Of a stretch of 37,804 nt of DNA, positions 15,821 to 24,848 are shown one piece after another (within the stretch, counting starts at the first letter, position 1; every line of letters begins with the position of its first letter). Source of the DNA: Bryobacterales bacterium (GTDB lineage Bacteria > Acidobacteriota > Terriglobia > Bryobacterales > UBA6623); assembly GCA_022824585.1 (NCBI GenBank), contig JAJDZN010000276.1, positions 1-37,804 of the forward strand, read 5' to 3'. The translations under genes were made by a program, and so were the position numbers. The notes beneath the pieces are model-generated. The model was given only the letters and a program-made list of their open reading frames with translations. It was not told where the DNA came from and made no database searches.

Positions 15821-18162
15821 GCACGTCCACACTGGAACCCAAGAGCACATCGGCTGCTCCGGCCGGCAAGTCCGGCAATGGAGCGCCGCGCCGCGACAGC
15901 TACGAGTCCAACATGGTGCTCGCCACGCAGACATTCGACGTGGTCGGCACCAGGCCGGTGCGCCACGATGGAGCGGACAAGGTGACCGGCCGGGCTCTCT
16001 ACGGCGCCGATCTCACGCTCACCGGCACGCTGCACGGCGCTATCTTGCGCAGCCCGCACGCGCACGCGCGGATCCGCTCCATCGACACGTCCAAGGCGGA
16101 GCAGATGGACGGCGTGCACGCGGTCGTCACCGCCGACGACCTGCCCGAGGCGGAAGACAAGCTAGTCGACGTCGGAGAAGGCGACACGCGGTTGTCGTAT
16201 GTCCACGGGAACGTCCTCGCCAGGGGCAAGGTGCTGTACCAGGGCCATGCCGTGGCCGCGGTCGCCGCGCGCAATCAGCATGTTGCCTTGGAGTCGGCCA
16301 ATGCCATCGTGGTGGACTACGAGCCGCTGCCGAGCTACATGACCGCTCCGGAAGCGATGGCCCCGGACGCGGTACTGCTGCATTCCGACCTCCGCATGAA
16401 GGAGTTCGGAGAGCAGACGGACAAGCCCTCCAACGTCGCCGAGCATTTCCACTGGACGGCCGGCGACGTTGCCGAGGGGTTCGCGGGCTCGGACGTGGTG
16501 GTCGAGCGGACGTTCGACACGGCCACGGTCCACCAGGGCTATATCGAGCCGCACAACGTGACAGCGCTTTGGAACCACGACGGCCGGCTGCACATCTGGT
16601 GTTCCACGCAGGGCGCTTTCGTGGTGCGCGACGTGACCTCGAAGATCCTGGAGGTCCCGGTCTCGAACATCAAGGTCACGCCGATGGAGATCGGCGGCGG
16701 CTTTGGCGGCAAGATCCCGGTCTACATGGAACCGGTCGCGGCCATGCTGTCGCGCAAGACCGGCCGTCCGGTCAAGCTCGTCATGTCGCGCGAGGATGTT
16801 TTTACCGGGACGGGGCCGACGCCCGGATCGCATGTTCGGGTCAAGGTCGGGGCCACGGCGGACGGCAAGATCCAAGCCCTGGAGGCCACGCTGGCATACG
16901 AGGCCGGCGCCTACCCGGGCTCGTTCGTGGCGCCGGGCGGCATGTGCGTCTTCGCCGCCTACGACTGCGCCAACCTCTCGGTCGATTGCTATGACGTAGT
17001 CGTCAACAAGCCCAGCTCGGCGGCATACCGAGCGCCCGGCGCGACGCAGGCTGCGTTCGCCGCTGAGCAGGTGATCGACGAGGTGGCGTCCAAGCTTGGC
17101 TTGGATCCCGTGGACTTCCGGATGCGCAATGCCGCCAAGGAGGGCACGCGTCGCGCCGACGGCCCGAAATTCCGGCGCATCGGTTGCGAGGAAGTGCTGC
17201 AGGCTGTCCGAGACCACCCGCACTACGCAGCGCCCCTCACCGGTCCGAACCAGGGTCGCGGGGTAGCCGTGGGCTTCTGGTTCAACGTCGGCTTGGAGTC
17301 CAGCTGCACCTTGAACGTGAACACGGACGGCACTGTCCATCTCGTGGAAGGCTCCACCGACATCGGCGGTACGCGCACCTCGATCGCGATGCAGGCGGCC
17401 GAGGTGCTGGGAATCGCGGCGGAGGAGATCCTGCCGGAAGTGGTCGACACGGATTCGGTCGGATTCACTTCGGTCACCGGCGGCAGTCGCACCACCTTCG
17501 CGACCGGCTGGGCCGCGCACGACGCCGCCCAGAAGGTCGTCGCCGAGATGAGGGCCCGGGCGGCCAAGCTGTGGTCGGTGGAGGCCGACCAGGTGCAGCA
17601 TGCCAAGGGCGTGTATTCGTCCAACGGCAACAGCATCGCCTTCCGCGATCTGGCCGCTATGTCTAGCAAGACCGGCGGCCCGGTCAGCGCCACCGCCACG
17701 GTCAAGCCGCGAGGCGTCGGCGGCTCGTTCTCCGCGAACATCGTCGACGTCGAAGTGGATCCTGAAACCGGCAAGGTGGAGATCTTGCGGTTCACCGCGG
17801 TCCAGGATGTCGGCAAGGCCGTGCATCCGAGCTATGTCGAGGGCCAGATGCAGGGCGGATCCGTGCAGGGAATCGGCTGGGCGCTCAACGAGGAGTACTT
17901 CATGGGGGCCGACGGCACGATGGAGAACAGCAGCTTGCTGGACTACCGGATGCCGACGGCCTTGGACCTGCCGATGATCGACACGTGCATCGTCGAGGTG
18001 GCCAATCCAGGCCATCCGTTTGGCGTCAGGGGCGTGGGCGAAGCCAATATCGTGCCGCCGCCGGCGGCGATCGCCAATGCCATCCACCAGGCAGTGGGAG
18101 CGCGCATGCAGCGGCTTCCTATGAGCCCGCCGGCAGTCTGGGCGGAGGTGGCCGAAAGCTAG
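15817..18162 (+). CDS. Molybdenum hydroxylase molybdopterin-binding (large) subunit
   Basis: This is the catalytic subunit, 781 residues, of a xanthine dehydrogenase-family enzyme that hydroxylates a carbon centre using water. The start is the ATG overlapping the small-subunit stop. Seen motifs: VTGRALYGADL near the N-terminus; GGGFGGKIPVY at about 293 (molybdopterin loop); AYRAPGATQAAFAAEQ near 404; and GVGEANIVPPPAAIANAI near 739, whose Glu742 is the expected catalytic base. The aerobic CO dehydrogenase signature AYXCSFR is absent, so it is not form I CoxL. The AYRAPG type is found in hydroxylases of aromatic or N-heterocyclic substrates, but the real substrate cannot be read. The first 40 residues are a low-complexity Ser/Ala/Pro lead. 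No cofactor-insertion gene is adjacent. Confidence 0.93.
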   Translation: MSTSTLEPKSTSAAPAGKSGNGAPRRDSYESNMVLATQTFDVVGTRPVRHDGADKVTGRALYGADLTLTGTLHGAILRSPHAHARIRSIDTSKAEQMDGVHAVVTADDLPEAEDKLVDVGEGDTRLSYVHGNVLARGKVLYQGHAVAAVAARNQHVALESANAIVVDYEPLPSYMTAPEAMAPDAVLLHSDLRMKEFGEQTDKPSNVAEHFHWTAGDVAEGFAGSDVVVERTFDTATVHQGYIEPHNVTALWNHDGRLHIWCSTQGAFVVRDVTSKILEVPVSNIKVTPMEIGGGFGGKIPVYMEPVAAMLSRKTGRPVKLVMSREDVFTGTGPTPGSHVRVKVGATADGKIQALEATLAYEAGAYPGSFVAPGGMCVFAAYDCANLSVDCYDVVVNKPSSAAYRAPGATQAAFAAEQVIDEVASKLGLDPVDFRMRNAAKEGTRRADGPKFRRIGCEEVLQAVRDHPHYAAPLTGPNQGRGVAVGFWFNVGLESSCTLNVNTDGTVHLVEGSTDIGGTRTSIAMQAAEVLGIAAEEILPEVVDTDSVGFTSVTGGSRTTFATGWAAHDAAQKVVAEMRARAAKLWSVEADQVQHAKGVYSSNGNSIAFRDLAAMSSKTGGPVSATATVKPRGVGGSFSANIVDVEVDPETGKVEILRFTAVQDVGKAVHPSYVEGQMQGGSVQGIGWALNEEYFMGADGTMENSSLLDYRMPTALDLPMIDTCIVEVANPGHPFGVRGVGEANIVPPPAAIANAIHQAVGARMQRLPMSPPAVWAEVAES

Positions 18163-18239
18163 GCTGCAGATTGCGCCACGCCGAGAGCCGGGATGATCCG
18201 AGACGCCAAGTGGCGCGTTGAGAGGAGAACTGTTCACAC

Positions 18240-19130
18240 ATGTCCAATGTCTTGATGGAATCGAATATTCCGAGCCTTCCGCTGCTGTCTCGCGGCAAGG
18301 TTCGCGACCTGTACGCCGTCGGCGACGACCAACTGCTGATGGTGGCCACCGATCGGATCTCTGCGTTCGACGTCGTCCTTCCTACGCCGATTCCGCGCAA
18401 GGGAGAGGTGCTGACCAAGCTCTCCATCTTTTGGTTCGACTTCCTCAAGGATGTCATCGGCACGCATTTCATCACCGCGGATGTTTCGGAGTACCCGTCG
18501 GGGTTGTCCGACTACAGGGACCAGCTCGAAGGCCGCTCGATGTTGGTGAAGCGGCTGGAAATGTTCCCCATCGAGTGCGTCACGCGCGGATACATCGTGG
18601 GCTCGGGCTGGAAGGACTACCAGCGCACGGGATCGGTCTGCGGCATCGCGCTGCCCGTGGGCCTGCAGGAGTGTGCCAAGCTGCCCGACGCGATCTTCAC
18701 TCCCGCCACCAAGGCGGTCGAGGGTCACGACGAGAACATAGGCTTCGACCAGGCTGCCGAGCTCGTAGGAAGCGAGATGGCGGCCCGACTGCGCGACCTG
18801 ACGATCAACATCTACGAGCGCGCCTCCCAGCACGGCTTGGGGCGGGGCTTGATCCTGGCCGACACGAAGCTCGAGTTCGGCATGCTTGACGGCGAGATCG
18901 TGCTCGGCGACGAGGTGCTCACGCCCGACTCGTCGCGGTATTGGCCGCTGGACCTGTACCGGCCGGGCAGGGGCCAGGAGTCGTTTGACAAGCAGTATGT
19001 GCGCGATTACCTGGAAGAAGTGAAATTCAACAAGCAGCCGCCGGGGCCAGAGCTGCCGGGCGACGTCGTCACGAACACGTCATTGAAATACGTGGAGGCG
19101 TACGAGACGATCACCGGCAAGTCGCTCTAG
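18240..19130 (+). CDS. purC: SAICAR synthase (phosphoribosylaminoimidazole-succinocarboxamide synthase)
   Basis: PurC joins CAIR and aspartate with ATP in purine biosynthesis. The 296-residue protein shows the expected N-terminal SRGKVRDLYAVGDDQLLMVATDR followed by ISAFDVVLPTPIP, then MFPIECVTRGYIVGSGWKDY, a FTPATKA segment, and the C-terminal ILADTKLEFGM, DEVLTPDSSRYW and FDKQYVRDYLE. Length fits the longer (about 290-300 residue) bacterial/yeast-like form. GAGGAG lies upstream of ATG 18240, slightly far at about 12 bases. It follows the hydroxylase operon by 77 bases and need not be functionally linked to it. Confidence 0.95.
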   Translation: MSNVLMESNIPSLPLLSRGKVRDLYAVGDDQLLMVATDRISAFDVVLPTPIPRKGEVLTKLSIFWFDFLKDVIGTHFITADVSEYPSGLSDYRDQLEGRSMLVKRLEMFPIECVTRGYIVGSGWKDYQRTGSVCGIALPVGLQECAKLPDAIFTPATKAVEGHDENIGFDQAAELVGSEMAARLRDLTINIYERASQHGLGRGLILADTKLEFGMLDGEIVLGDEVLTPDSSRYWPLDLYRPGRGQESFDKQYVRDYLEEVKFNKQPPGPELPGDVVTNTSLKYVEAYETITGKSL

Positions 19131-19188
19131 GACGGCGGCTCCCCCTATTCCGGGGCGGAGCGGAGTCGCCAAGCGAGCCCGAGGGTGC

Positions 19189-19194
19189 TAGAAT
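19189..19194 (+). promoter_or_regulatory. Candidate extended -10 element, near-leaderless transcript
   Basis: TAGAAT preceded by TGC gives an extended -10 (TGCTAGAAT). It ends nine bases before the ATG at 19203, so transcription would begin at or just before the start codon. No Shine-Dalgarno is present in between. A -35 at the usual distance is poor (TCGCCA). Confidence 0.4.
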
Positions 19195-19202
19195 CCATTG
19201 CG

Positions 19203-20072
<870 letters not shown>

Positions 20073-20262
20073 GCGCCCTCGTCGCCATGGTCGCGGCGGA
20101 TCTGGCTCGAGGGCCTGGCCGGGCCCGAGCGCCGCGCATCGAGACCGCTCGGCTCAGGCGGGAGTTCAACGTGATTGAGCGATGAGCGCGGACTGCCGGG
20201 CCCGCGTCCGGCTGCCGCGAGGGCTTCAATCCGCGGCACGACCCGGCGCTCGAGACTTTCCG

Positions 20263-20268
20263 TATCAT
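20263..20268 (+). promoter_or_regulatory. Candidate -10 element for the aldo/keto reductase gene
   Basis: TATCAT ends seven bases before ATG 20275. With start-site choice at the usual 6-8 bases downstream, the mRNA would be leaderless, matching the absence of a convincing Shine-Dalgarno (only AGGC precedes the ATG). No clear -35. Confidence 0.35.
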
Positions 20269-20274
20269 GTAGGC

Positions 20275-21426
20275 ATGTCAACGCCTCAAGCTGTCAATCG
20301 ACGGGAGTTCGTTCGCGGTGGAAGCGCCGCGGCGCTGGCAGTTGCGCTGGAAGCGAAGGCTGCCACCGGCAAGTCCGAGACTGCCGGCGAATGGCGCAAC
20401 CGCAATCCTGACATGGCGTATCGGCGCCTGGGCCGCACCAACTACATGGTTTCGGAGGTTGTCTGCGGCGGCAACACGATCGCTCCGGACAACTTCCGGC
20501 ACGTGGAGGAAGCCATTGAGCGCGGCTTGAACTACCTCGACACGGCACCGGCCTACGGGCGCGGCCGGAGCGAATCGGGCTACGCCAGGGTGATTGCCGG
20601 TTCCAAGCGCGAGCGGGTCTTCCTCAACACCAAGGTCAGCATCTGGAGCAGCAACCGGAATGCGATCTTCAAGGCCATCTACGACAGCCTGGCGGGCTCT
20701 GAGCAGGCGAAAGTCCACTCCAAGGTCGGCGAGGAGTTGGAACGGCGGCGGGCGCTGGATCCGGATCACATCTGCCACTACTTCGGTGGCCAGGAAGACG
20801 CCCTGCGGGCGTCCCTGCTGTCCAACGCGATGGAGCGGAAGTACGGCGAGAAGGTGGATCGGCCGTCCGAGTATCGCGAGCGGCTGCTAGCCTCGGTTGA
20901 CAGTAGCCTCCGAGCGCTGGGCACCGATTACCTCGACCTGTTGATGGTGCCGCACGGTGCCAACAGCGCCTACGAAGTGACCGCGTTCCCCGAGATCTTC
21001 GAGGCGTTCGAGACGCTGCGCAAGGCCGGCAAGGTCAGGCATTTCGGCGTGTCCTCGCACAGCGATCCGGGCGGAGTCCTGGACGGGGTTGTGGAGTCGG
21101 GGCAGTACTCGGCAGCCATGGTGGCCTACAACATCGTCAACCACAGCTATGTCGATGCCGCGCTGGACCGAGCGCAAGCCGCTGACGTGGGCGTGATCGC
21201 GATGAAGGTGGCGCGACCCTGCCACCACGGCCGGGACAATGGCCTGCCCGACGACCCGCGCCGCGTCGCAATGATCGAGCGGGCCGTGCCGGGCAAGCTG
21301 TCAGTTCCGCAGAAATGCTACCTGTGGGTCTTGCGGGATTCGCGCATCGCTGCGGTGAACTCTGAGCTGAAGAACTCCGCAATGGTGGCCGACAACCTGC
21401 CGCTGGCGGGCGCAAAGCGCGCCTAG
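20275..21426 (+). CDS. Aldo/keto reductase with Tat-type leader
   Basis: This 383-residue oxidoreductase reduces or oxidises a carbonyl/alcohol with NADP(H). The leader (VNRREFVRGGSAAALAVALEAKA) has the twin-arginine pattern, so it is probably exported. The barrel begins at YRRLGRTNYMVSEVVCGGNT, and the catalytic tetrad is visible: Asp89 and Tyr94 (NYLDTAPAYG), Lys120 (LNTKVS) and His227 (LMVPHGAN). About 100 residues, many charged, are inserted between Lys120 and His227, longer than in standard members. FETLRKAGKVRHFGVSSHS follows as usual. The start at 20275 is chosen for the leader; the frame opens upstream. The stop shares a CTAG with the stop of the convergent propeller gene. Substrate unknown. 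Confidence 0.9.
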   Translation: MSTPQAVNRREFVRGGSAAALAVALEAKAATGKSETAGEWRNRNPDMAYRRLGRTNYMVSEVVCGGNTIAPDNFRHVEEAIERGLNYLDTAPAYGRGRSESGYARVIAGSKRERVFLNTKVSIWSSNRNAIFKAIYDSLAGSEQAKVHSKVGEELERRRALDPDHICHYFGGQEDALRASLLSNAMERKYGEKVDRPSEYRERLLASVDSSLRALGTDYLDLLMVPHGANSAYEVTAFPEIFEAFETLRKAGKVRHFGVSSHSDPGGVLDGVVESGQYSAAMVAYNIVNHSYVDAALDRAQAADVGVIAMKVARPCHHGRDNGLPDDPRRVAMIERAVPGKLSVPQKCYLWVLRDSRIAAVNSELKNSAMVADNLPLAGAKRA

Positions 21427-22379
21427 CGGACGAATTCTTGCTGGCTGTCTAGCAGGATATTCGCGCACAGGTCGTTCCCGAACGTCTCCCAATCCAGAAA
21501 GCCCCAGACCAGTTCCTTGTCGCGAGTGACCTCGAAGATCTGGGGCGTCTCGCCCTCGGCGTGGGTGTTGGTCACCACGACGTTGCCGTCGGCAAGCGCG
21601 TGCAGCTGCGTGATCCAGAAGAGCTGGATTCCTGGGATCTCGTTGCTTTCGAGGCTCCATACGATCTCGCCGCCGGGATTGACCTCCAGCACGCGGTTGT
21701 TGTTGCCGCCGCCGATGAGCGTGTTGCCGCTTGGCAGACGATAGGCCGAGTAGACGGACGTGCCGTGGCCGCGGTGGGTCGGAGTGGGGTCGCCGTTCAG
21801 CTCGAGCTTGTACTCCCACACCACTTTTCCATCGGCCGCGTATTCCCGAACCGCGCCGTCTTTCTCGTGCGCCACCAGATAGGTCCCGTCCGGCGTGGAG
21901 CGCACCAGCCGCGTGTCCCGGTGCGAGTCGGGATTGTCGACCTGCAGCTTGATCTCGTGCTGCACCTTGCCGTCGCGGTCCACTTCGATGATGCGCCTGT
22001 TGCCGGTCTCGGCGATCATGGTCAGGCCGCTGTCGAGGCGCTCGAAGCCATGGATCTCGATCTTGTCCACCTCGGCGGATGTCGGCGCAGATTTCCATTC
22101 CCAGACCATTTCCTTTTCCGGCGATACCTCGGCGAGCGCGTCGTGCGACGTGGGGGCAAGGACGTTGCCGTTGGCGAGCAGGTGCAGGTCGTGGGCGGTG
22201 GTGCCGTTCGGCCAAGACCAGTCGACCGACCCGTCGGAGTTGACGACGGCGACCTGCTGTCTGTCCTGCGCCATCAGGCGCGGCGCACTGGCCGCTTGCG
22301 TGTCGGGGGCTGGCTTCGAGCAAGCCCAGCCCAGCAGTGGCGTGGCGGCGCCGACCTGCAGGAATCTGCGTCGATCCAT
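21423..22379 (-). CDS. Exported beta-propeller (PQQ/arylsulfotransferase-like) protein
   Basis: The 318-residue product has repeated propeller blades, each with an A-x-G-x-V-x-W turn: SDGSVDWSW, SPEKEMVWEW, DRDGKVQHEI, AADGKVVWEY, NPGGEIVWSL, TRDKELVWGF. These, with L-x-x-G-N-x-L strands (LLANGNVLAPT, LPSGNTLIGGG, LADGNVVVTNT), point to a six-bladed propeller such as those in arylsulfotransferase-like or PQQ-like proteins. The N-terminus MDRRRFLQVGAATPLLGWAC is a twin-arginine leader with a weak lipobox at Cys20, so it may be a lipoprotein. ATG 22379 is supported by AAGGGAG. It is 55 bases downstream of the Gfo/Idh gene and probably co-transcribed. Enzymatic or purely structural role is not decided. 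Confidence 0.85.
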   Translation of the reverse strand: MDRRRFLQVGAATPLLGWACSKPAPDTQAASAPRLMAQDRQQVAVVNSDGSVDWSWPNGTTAHDLHLLANGNVLAPTSHDALAEVSPEKEMVWEWKSAPTSAEVDKIEIHGFERLDSGLTMIAETGNRRIIEVDRDGKVQHEIKLQVDNPDSHRDTRLVRSTPDGTYLVAHEKDGAVREYAADGKVVWEYKLELNGDPTPTHRGHGTSVYSAYRLPSGNTLIGGGNNNRVLEVNPGGEIVWSLESNEIPGIQLFWITQLHALADGNVVVTNTHAEGETPQIFEVTRDKELVWGFLDWETFGNDLCANILLDSQQEFVR

Positions 22380-22434
22380 GGTGGGTCTCCCTTGCCGCGG
22401 GCGCAGCCGCGGCCAATGCACGCCCGGCCGGTCG

Positions 22435-23751
22435 CTAGATGAACTCGTACTCGCCGGGACGCGGCAGTTCGGGCACGTCGTGCTTGCCGTCAAGCGACGG
22501 GTTGTCCGGGATCAGGTTCTGTTTGGAATTCATCGCCATGTCCCACGTGACCTCGATGCCGGCGTAGGCTGACTCGCGGCCCATGATCGCCGTCATGGTC
22601 GAGTAGGCGACCGCCAGGGCTTGGTTCTTGTACGGACCGCTGCCGTTGATCGACTTGATCATGTCGATGTGCTCTTGCACGTAGGGGCTGGTCTGCGACG
22701 GCGTGCCCAGGTCCCTCACGGTCGACCGCCCGCGGGTGCCGACCACCAGCTCGTTCACGCGGCGCACCTTGCGTTCGGGGTACTGCCGGCAGTGACTCGA
22801 CATGCGCACGCCGTTGGCGTATTCGAAATCGGCGTACACGTGGTCGTAGATGTTGCCATAGAGCTTCTCGCGCGGACGCCAGACCGCGCCGCCCGACGCC
22901 ACCACGCTGACCGGGTGGGTGTCGCCCAGCACCCAGTTGATGACATCGATATTGTGCAGGTGCTGCTCGACAATCTGGTCGCCGCAGATCCACACGTGCG
23001 AGTACCAAGCGCGCTGCTGCCACGCCAGCGAGTCTTGGTCGAGCCTCTCTTGGAAGTCCGCACCCTTGATGACCGGGCCGGAGATCCAGTTGGCGTAGGT
23101 GGCCACCACGTCCCCGATCTCGCCGTCCTGGATGCGTTGCACCGACTCGACGTACTCCTTCTGGGAACGACGCTGCGCGCCGATCATGACCGTCAGCTTC
23201 TTCTGCTCGGACTCCTTTGCCAGGCGAATCACCTTCTGGGCGCCCATCATGTCCGTGGCCAGCGGCTTTTCCGCGAACACGTGCTTGTTGGCGTTGATGG
23301 CGTACTCGAGGTGCAGCGGCCGCCAGCCCGGGGGAGTGTGCAGGAAGACCACGTCCACCCCGGAATCGACAACTTTCTTATAGGCGTCGTAGCCCAAGTA
23401 GCGGTTCTCTGGCGCGACCTTGATCTGCTGCTTGACCTCGGCCGGGAATTCGTCCGAGTCGCGCAAGCGCCGCAGGGAGCGTTCGAGCTGGTCTTCGAAC
23501 AGGTCTCCCATCACGTGAAGCTCGTAGTTGGGATTTCCGCGAATGGCCTCCGCAACACCCCTTGTGCCGCGACCGCCGCAGCCCACGATCCCGATCGACA
23601 GCTTTTCGCCGTCATCGCCGCGCAAGGCTTGCGGCCGCACGATTTGCAGCCCCGCCGCTGTTGCAGCCGCCGTGCCGGCGGATTTCTGCATGAAGTTGCG
23701 GCGTGTGACGCTCTCCTTGGTATGCGGCACAGCAGCAGTCGGTTCTGTCAT
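22435..23751 (-). CDS. Tat-exported Gfo/Idh/MocA family oxidoreductase
   Basis: The 438-residue protein has a twin-arginine leader (SVTRRNFMQKSAGTAAATAAG), then an NAD(P) Rossmann fold with SIGIVGCGGRGTRG (residues 52-65), followed by VDVVFLHTPP and the family lysine motif FAEKPLATD (Lys162). The C-terminal domain runs on with the substrate-binding HLHNIDVINWVLGDTHPVSV region. Family members oxidise or epimerise sugars, inositols and glycosidic groups. The start at 23751 is supported by GAAGGGGG upstream; the frame is open further but without a leader. It is transcribed ahead of the propeller gene. It is complete and of normal length for the exported subgroup. Confidence 0.92.
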   Translation of the reverse strand: MTEPTAAVPHTKESVTRRNFMQKSAGTAAATAAGLQIVRPQALRGDDGEKLSIGIVGCGGRGTRGVAEAIRGNPNYELHVMGDLFEDQLERSLRRLRDSDEFPAEVKQQIKVAPENRYLGYDAYKKVVDSGVDVVFLHTPPGWRPLHLEYAINANKHVFAEKPLATDMMGAQKVIRLAKESEQKKLTVMIGAQRRSQKEYVESVQRIQDGEIGDVVATYANWISGPVIKGADFQERLDQDSLAWQQRAWYSHVWICGDQIVEQHLHNIDVINWVLGDTHPVSVVASGGAVWRPREKLYGNIYDHVYADFEYANGVRMSSHCRQYPERKVRRVNELVVGTRGRSTVRDLGTPSQTSPYVQEHIDMIKSINGSGPYKNQALAVAYSTMTAIMGRESAYAGIEVTWDMAMNSKQNLIPDNPSLDGKHDVPELPRPGEYEFI

Positions 23752-23883
23752 TGGATGTTCCCCCTTCAAGACTCGTAGGCGCCGCGGGACGCAGGTCCCG
23801 GCACGAGGCCCATGAAAGGCCATTGTAACTGCCTTGGTCACTTCGGGCGGTGGGGCCCGCACGGCGGCAGTCCAAAAACTCGC

Positions 23884-24525
23884 TCAGACCTCGCGGATTT
23901 GGTCTGTCATCACAAAGAACTGGAACCGCTCCGGAGGCAGTGACGCGACGTCGCGGCTGTCGTTGTCCGCCCAGTTCGCATAGGCCGTCCTGCCGAGCGA
24001 GGAATTGAGGAAGAACAGGAACTTCTCAGAGAAGAACTCGATGGGAGGGGGCTGGCGGAAGGTCAGCCTGTAGCCCATGGCGTTCTGGAGCACGATGTTC
24101 TCGTCGGCAGCGCCCTTGTCCTCGAGCAGGGTGACGAAGCTGGCCCGCCCGGCGTGCGGCCAGACATCCGGGCGCAGCAACCGGCGCAGGTTGGGTTGCA
24201 CTTCGAAGCTGGTCTCGCACTGGCGGATCCACTCCAGCACGGACTCGCCCCATGTCCAGTGCCTCACGAACGTGCGGTATTCGTGAACCAAATTCGCCGC
24301 GAGCCCGAAGCGGACCGATTCGAGCGTGTTTTCCGCATTCAGTGCGTCTTGGGTGGCACCGGGGATCAACGACTCCGAATCGATGATGTCTCCGGCACCG
24401 TCGACCAATGCATCCAATTGCTTCGATTCCGGCCCTGAGTGCAGCACCAGAGGCGGCAGCTCGAATGACGCGTTGCCCGGGATTTCGACATAGCGCCGAC
24501 CGCCGAGAATCTTGGCCATCGTCAT
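23884..24525 (-). CDS. Hypothetical protein (213 aa)
   Basis: I do not recognise it. From ATG 24525 (MTMAKILGGRRYVEIPG), supported by GAGAGGCGAAT just upstream, the protein is 213 residues, soluble, with no leader or membrane span. Segments that look structured: GNASFELPPLVLHSGPESK, NTLESVRFGLAANLVHEYR, TWGESVLEWIRQCE and FFSEKFLFFLNSSLG. The frame is open for another 83 codons upstream but that part is Pro/Arg-rich and unnatural. It stands 132 bases behind the Gfo/Idh gene on the same strand. Confidence 0.7.
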   Translation of the reverse strand: MTMAKILGGRRYVEIPGNASFELPPLVLHSGPESKQLDALVDGAGDIIDSESLIPGATQDALNAENTLESVRFGLAANLVHEYRTFVRHWTWGESVLEWIRQCETSFEVQPNLRRLLRPDVWPHAGRASFVTLLEDKGAADENIVLQNAMGYRLTFRQPPPIEFFSEKFLFFLNSSLGRTAYANWADNDSRDVASLPPERFQFFVMTDQIREV

Positions 24526-24848
24526 ATTCGCCTCTCGCGGCCTTGCCGCGTGGGGATCACTGCTGGGCATATTGTAGTCCCACCGCGAAAGCGCGGCAGC
24601 GGGCCGCCCGTCGAGACGGATCGGAGAGCCGGGCGCCTCGTACTGTTTGTGCCCCCGAGGAAGATGTCCATCTGGTTCCGAATGTTCTTCACGCCCGCCA
24701 AGCGCAGGATCGAGTTCGCCACCGTAGCGAAGCGGGCCAATCTGTTCGGTGGGGTTGTGGCCGGCCGTTGGCACACGGCTAGACTTTCAATTGCGCATCC
24801 CTGACGCCTCTTCGGTTGATCAGGGCCGTGATCCGCTCGTCGTCATAG
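24526..24848 (-). promoter_or_regulatory. Gap with candidate -10 and small hairpin upstream of 23884-24525
   Basis: No convincing gene lies in these 320 bases. On the minus strand, TACAAT (24576-24571) is a plausible -10 about 45 bases ahead of the start at 24525. A small perfect hairpin, CCGCG with CGCGG around four bases, lies just upstream of it. It may be an operator or simply chance in GC-rich DNA. Confidence 0.3.

Noticed and set aside
15817..18162. Calling the large subunit coxL (aerobic CO dehydrogenase)
   Set aside because: The AYXCSFR active-site loop is missing; the equivalent region reads AYRAPGATQ.
16162..18237. Long minus-strand open frame (691 codons) opposite the molybdopterin subunit
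   Set aside because: Rich in Arg/Asp/His/Val in the pattern made by GC-rich antisense codons, and the plus strand holds an unmistakable molybdenum hydroxylase subunit with all motifs.
22621..23778. Plus-strand open frame (385 codons) opposite the Gfo/Idh/MocA gene
   Set aside because: Val/His/Leu/Asp-biased antisense shadow with no motif; the minus-strand frame has a leader, Rossmann motif and ribosome site.
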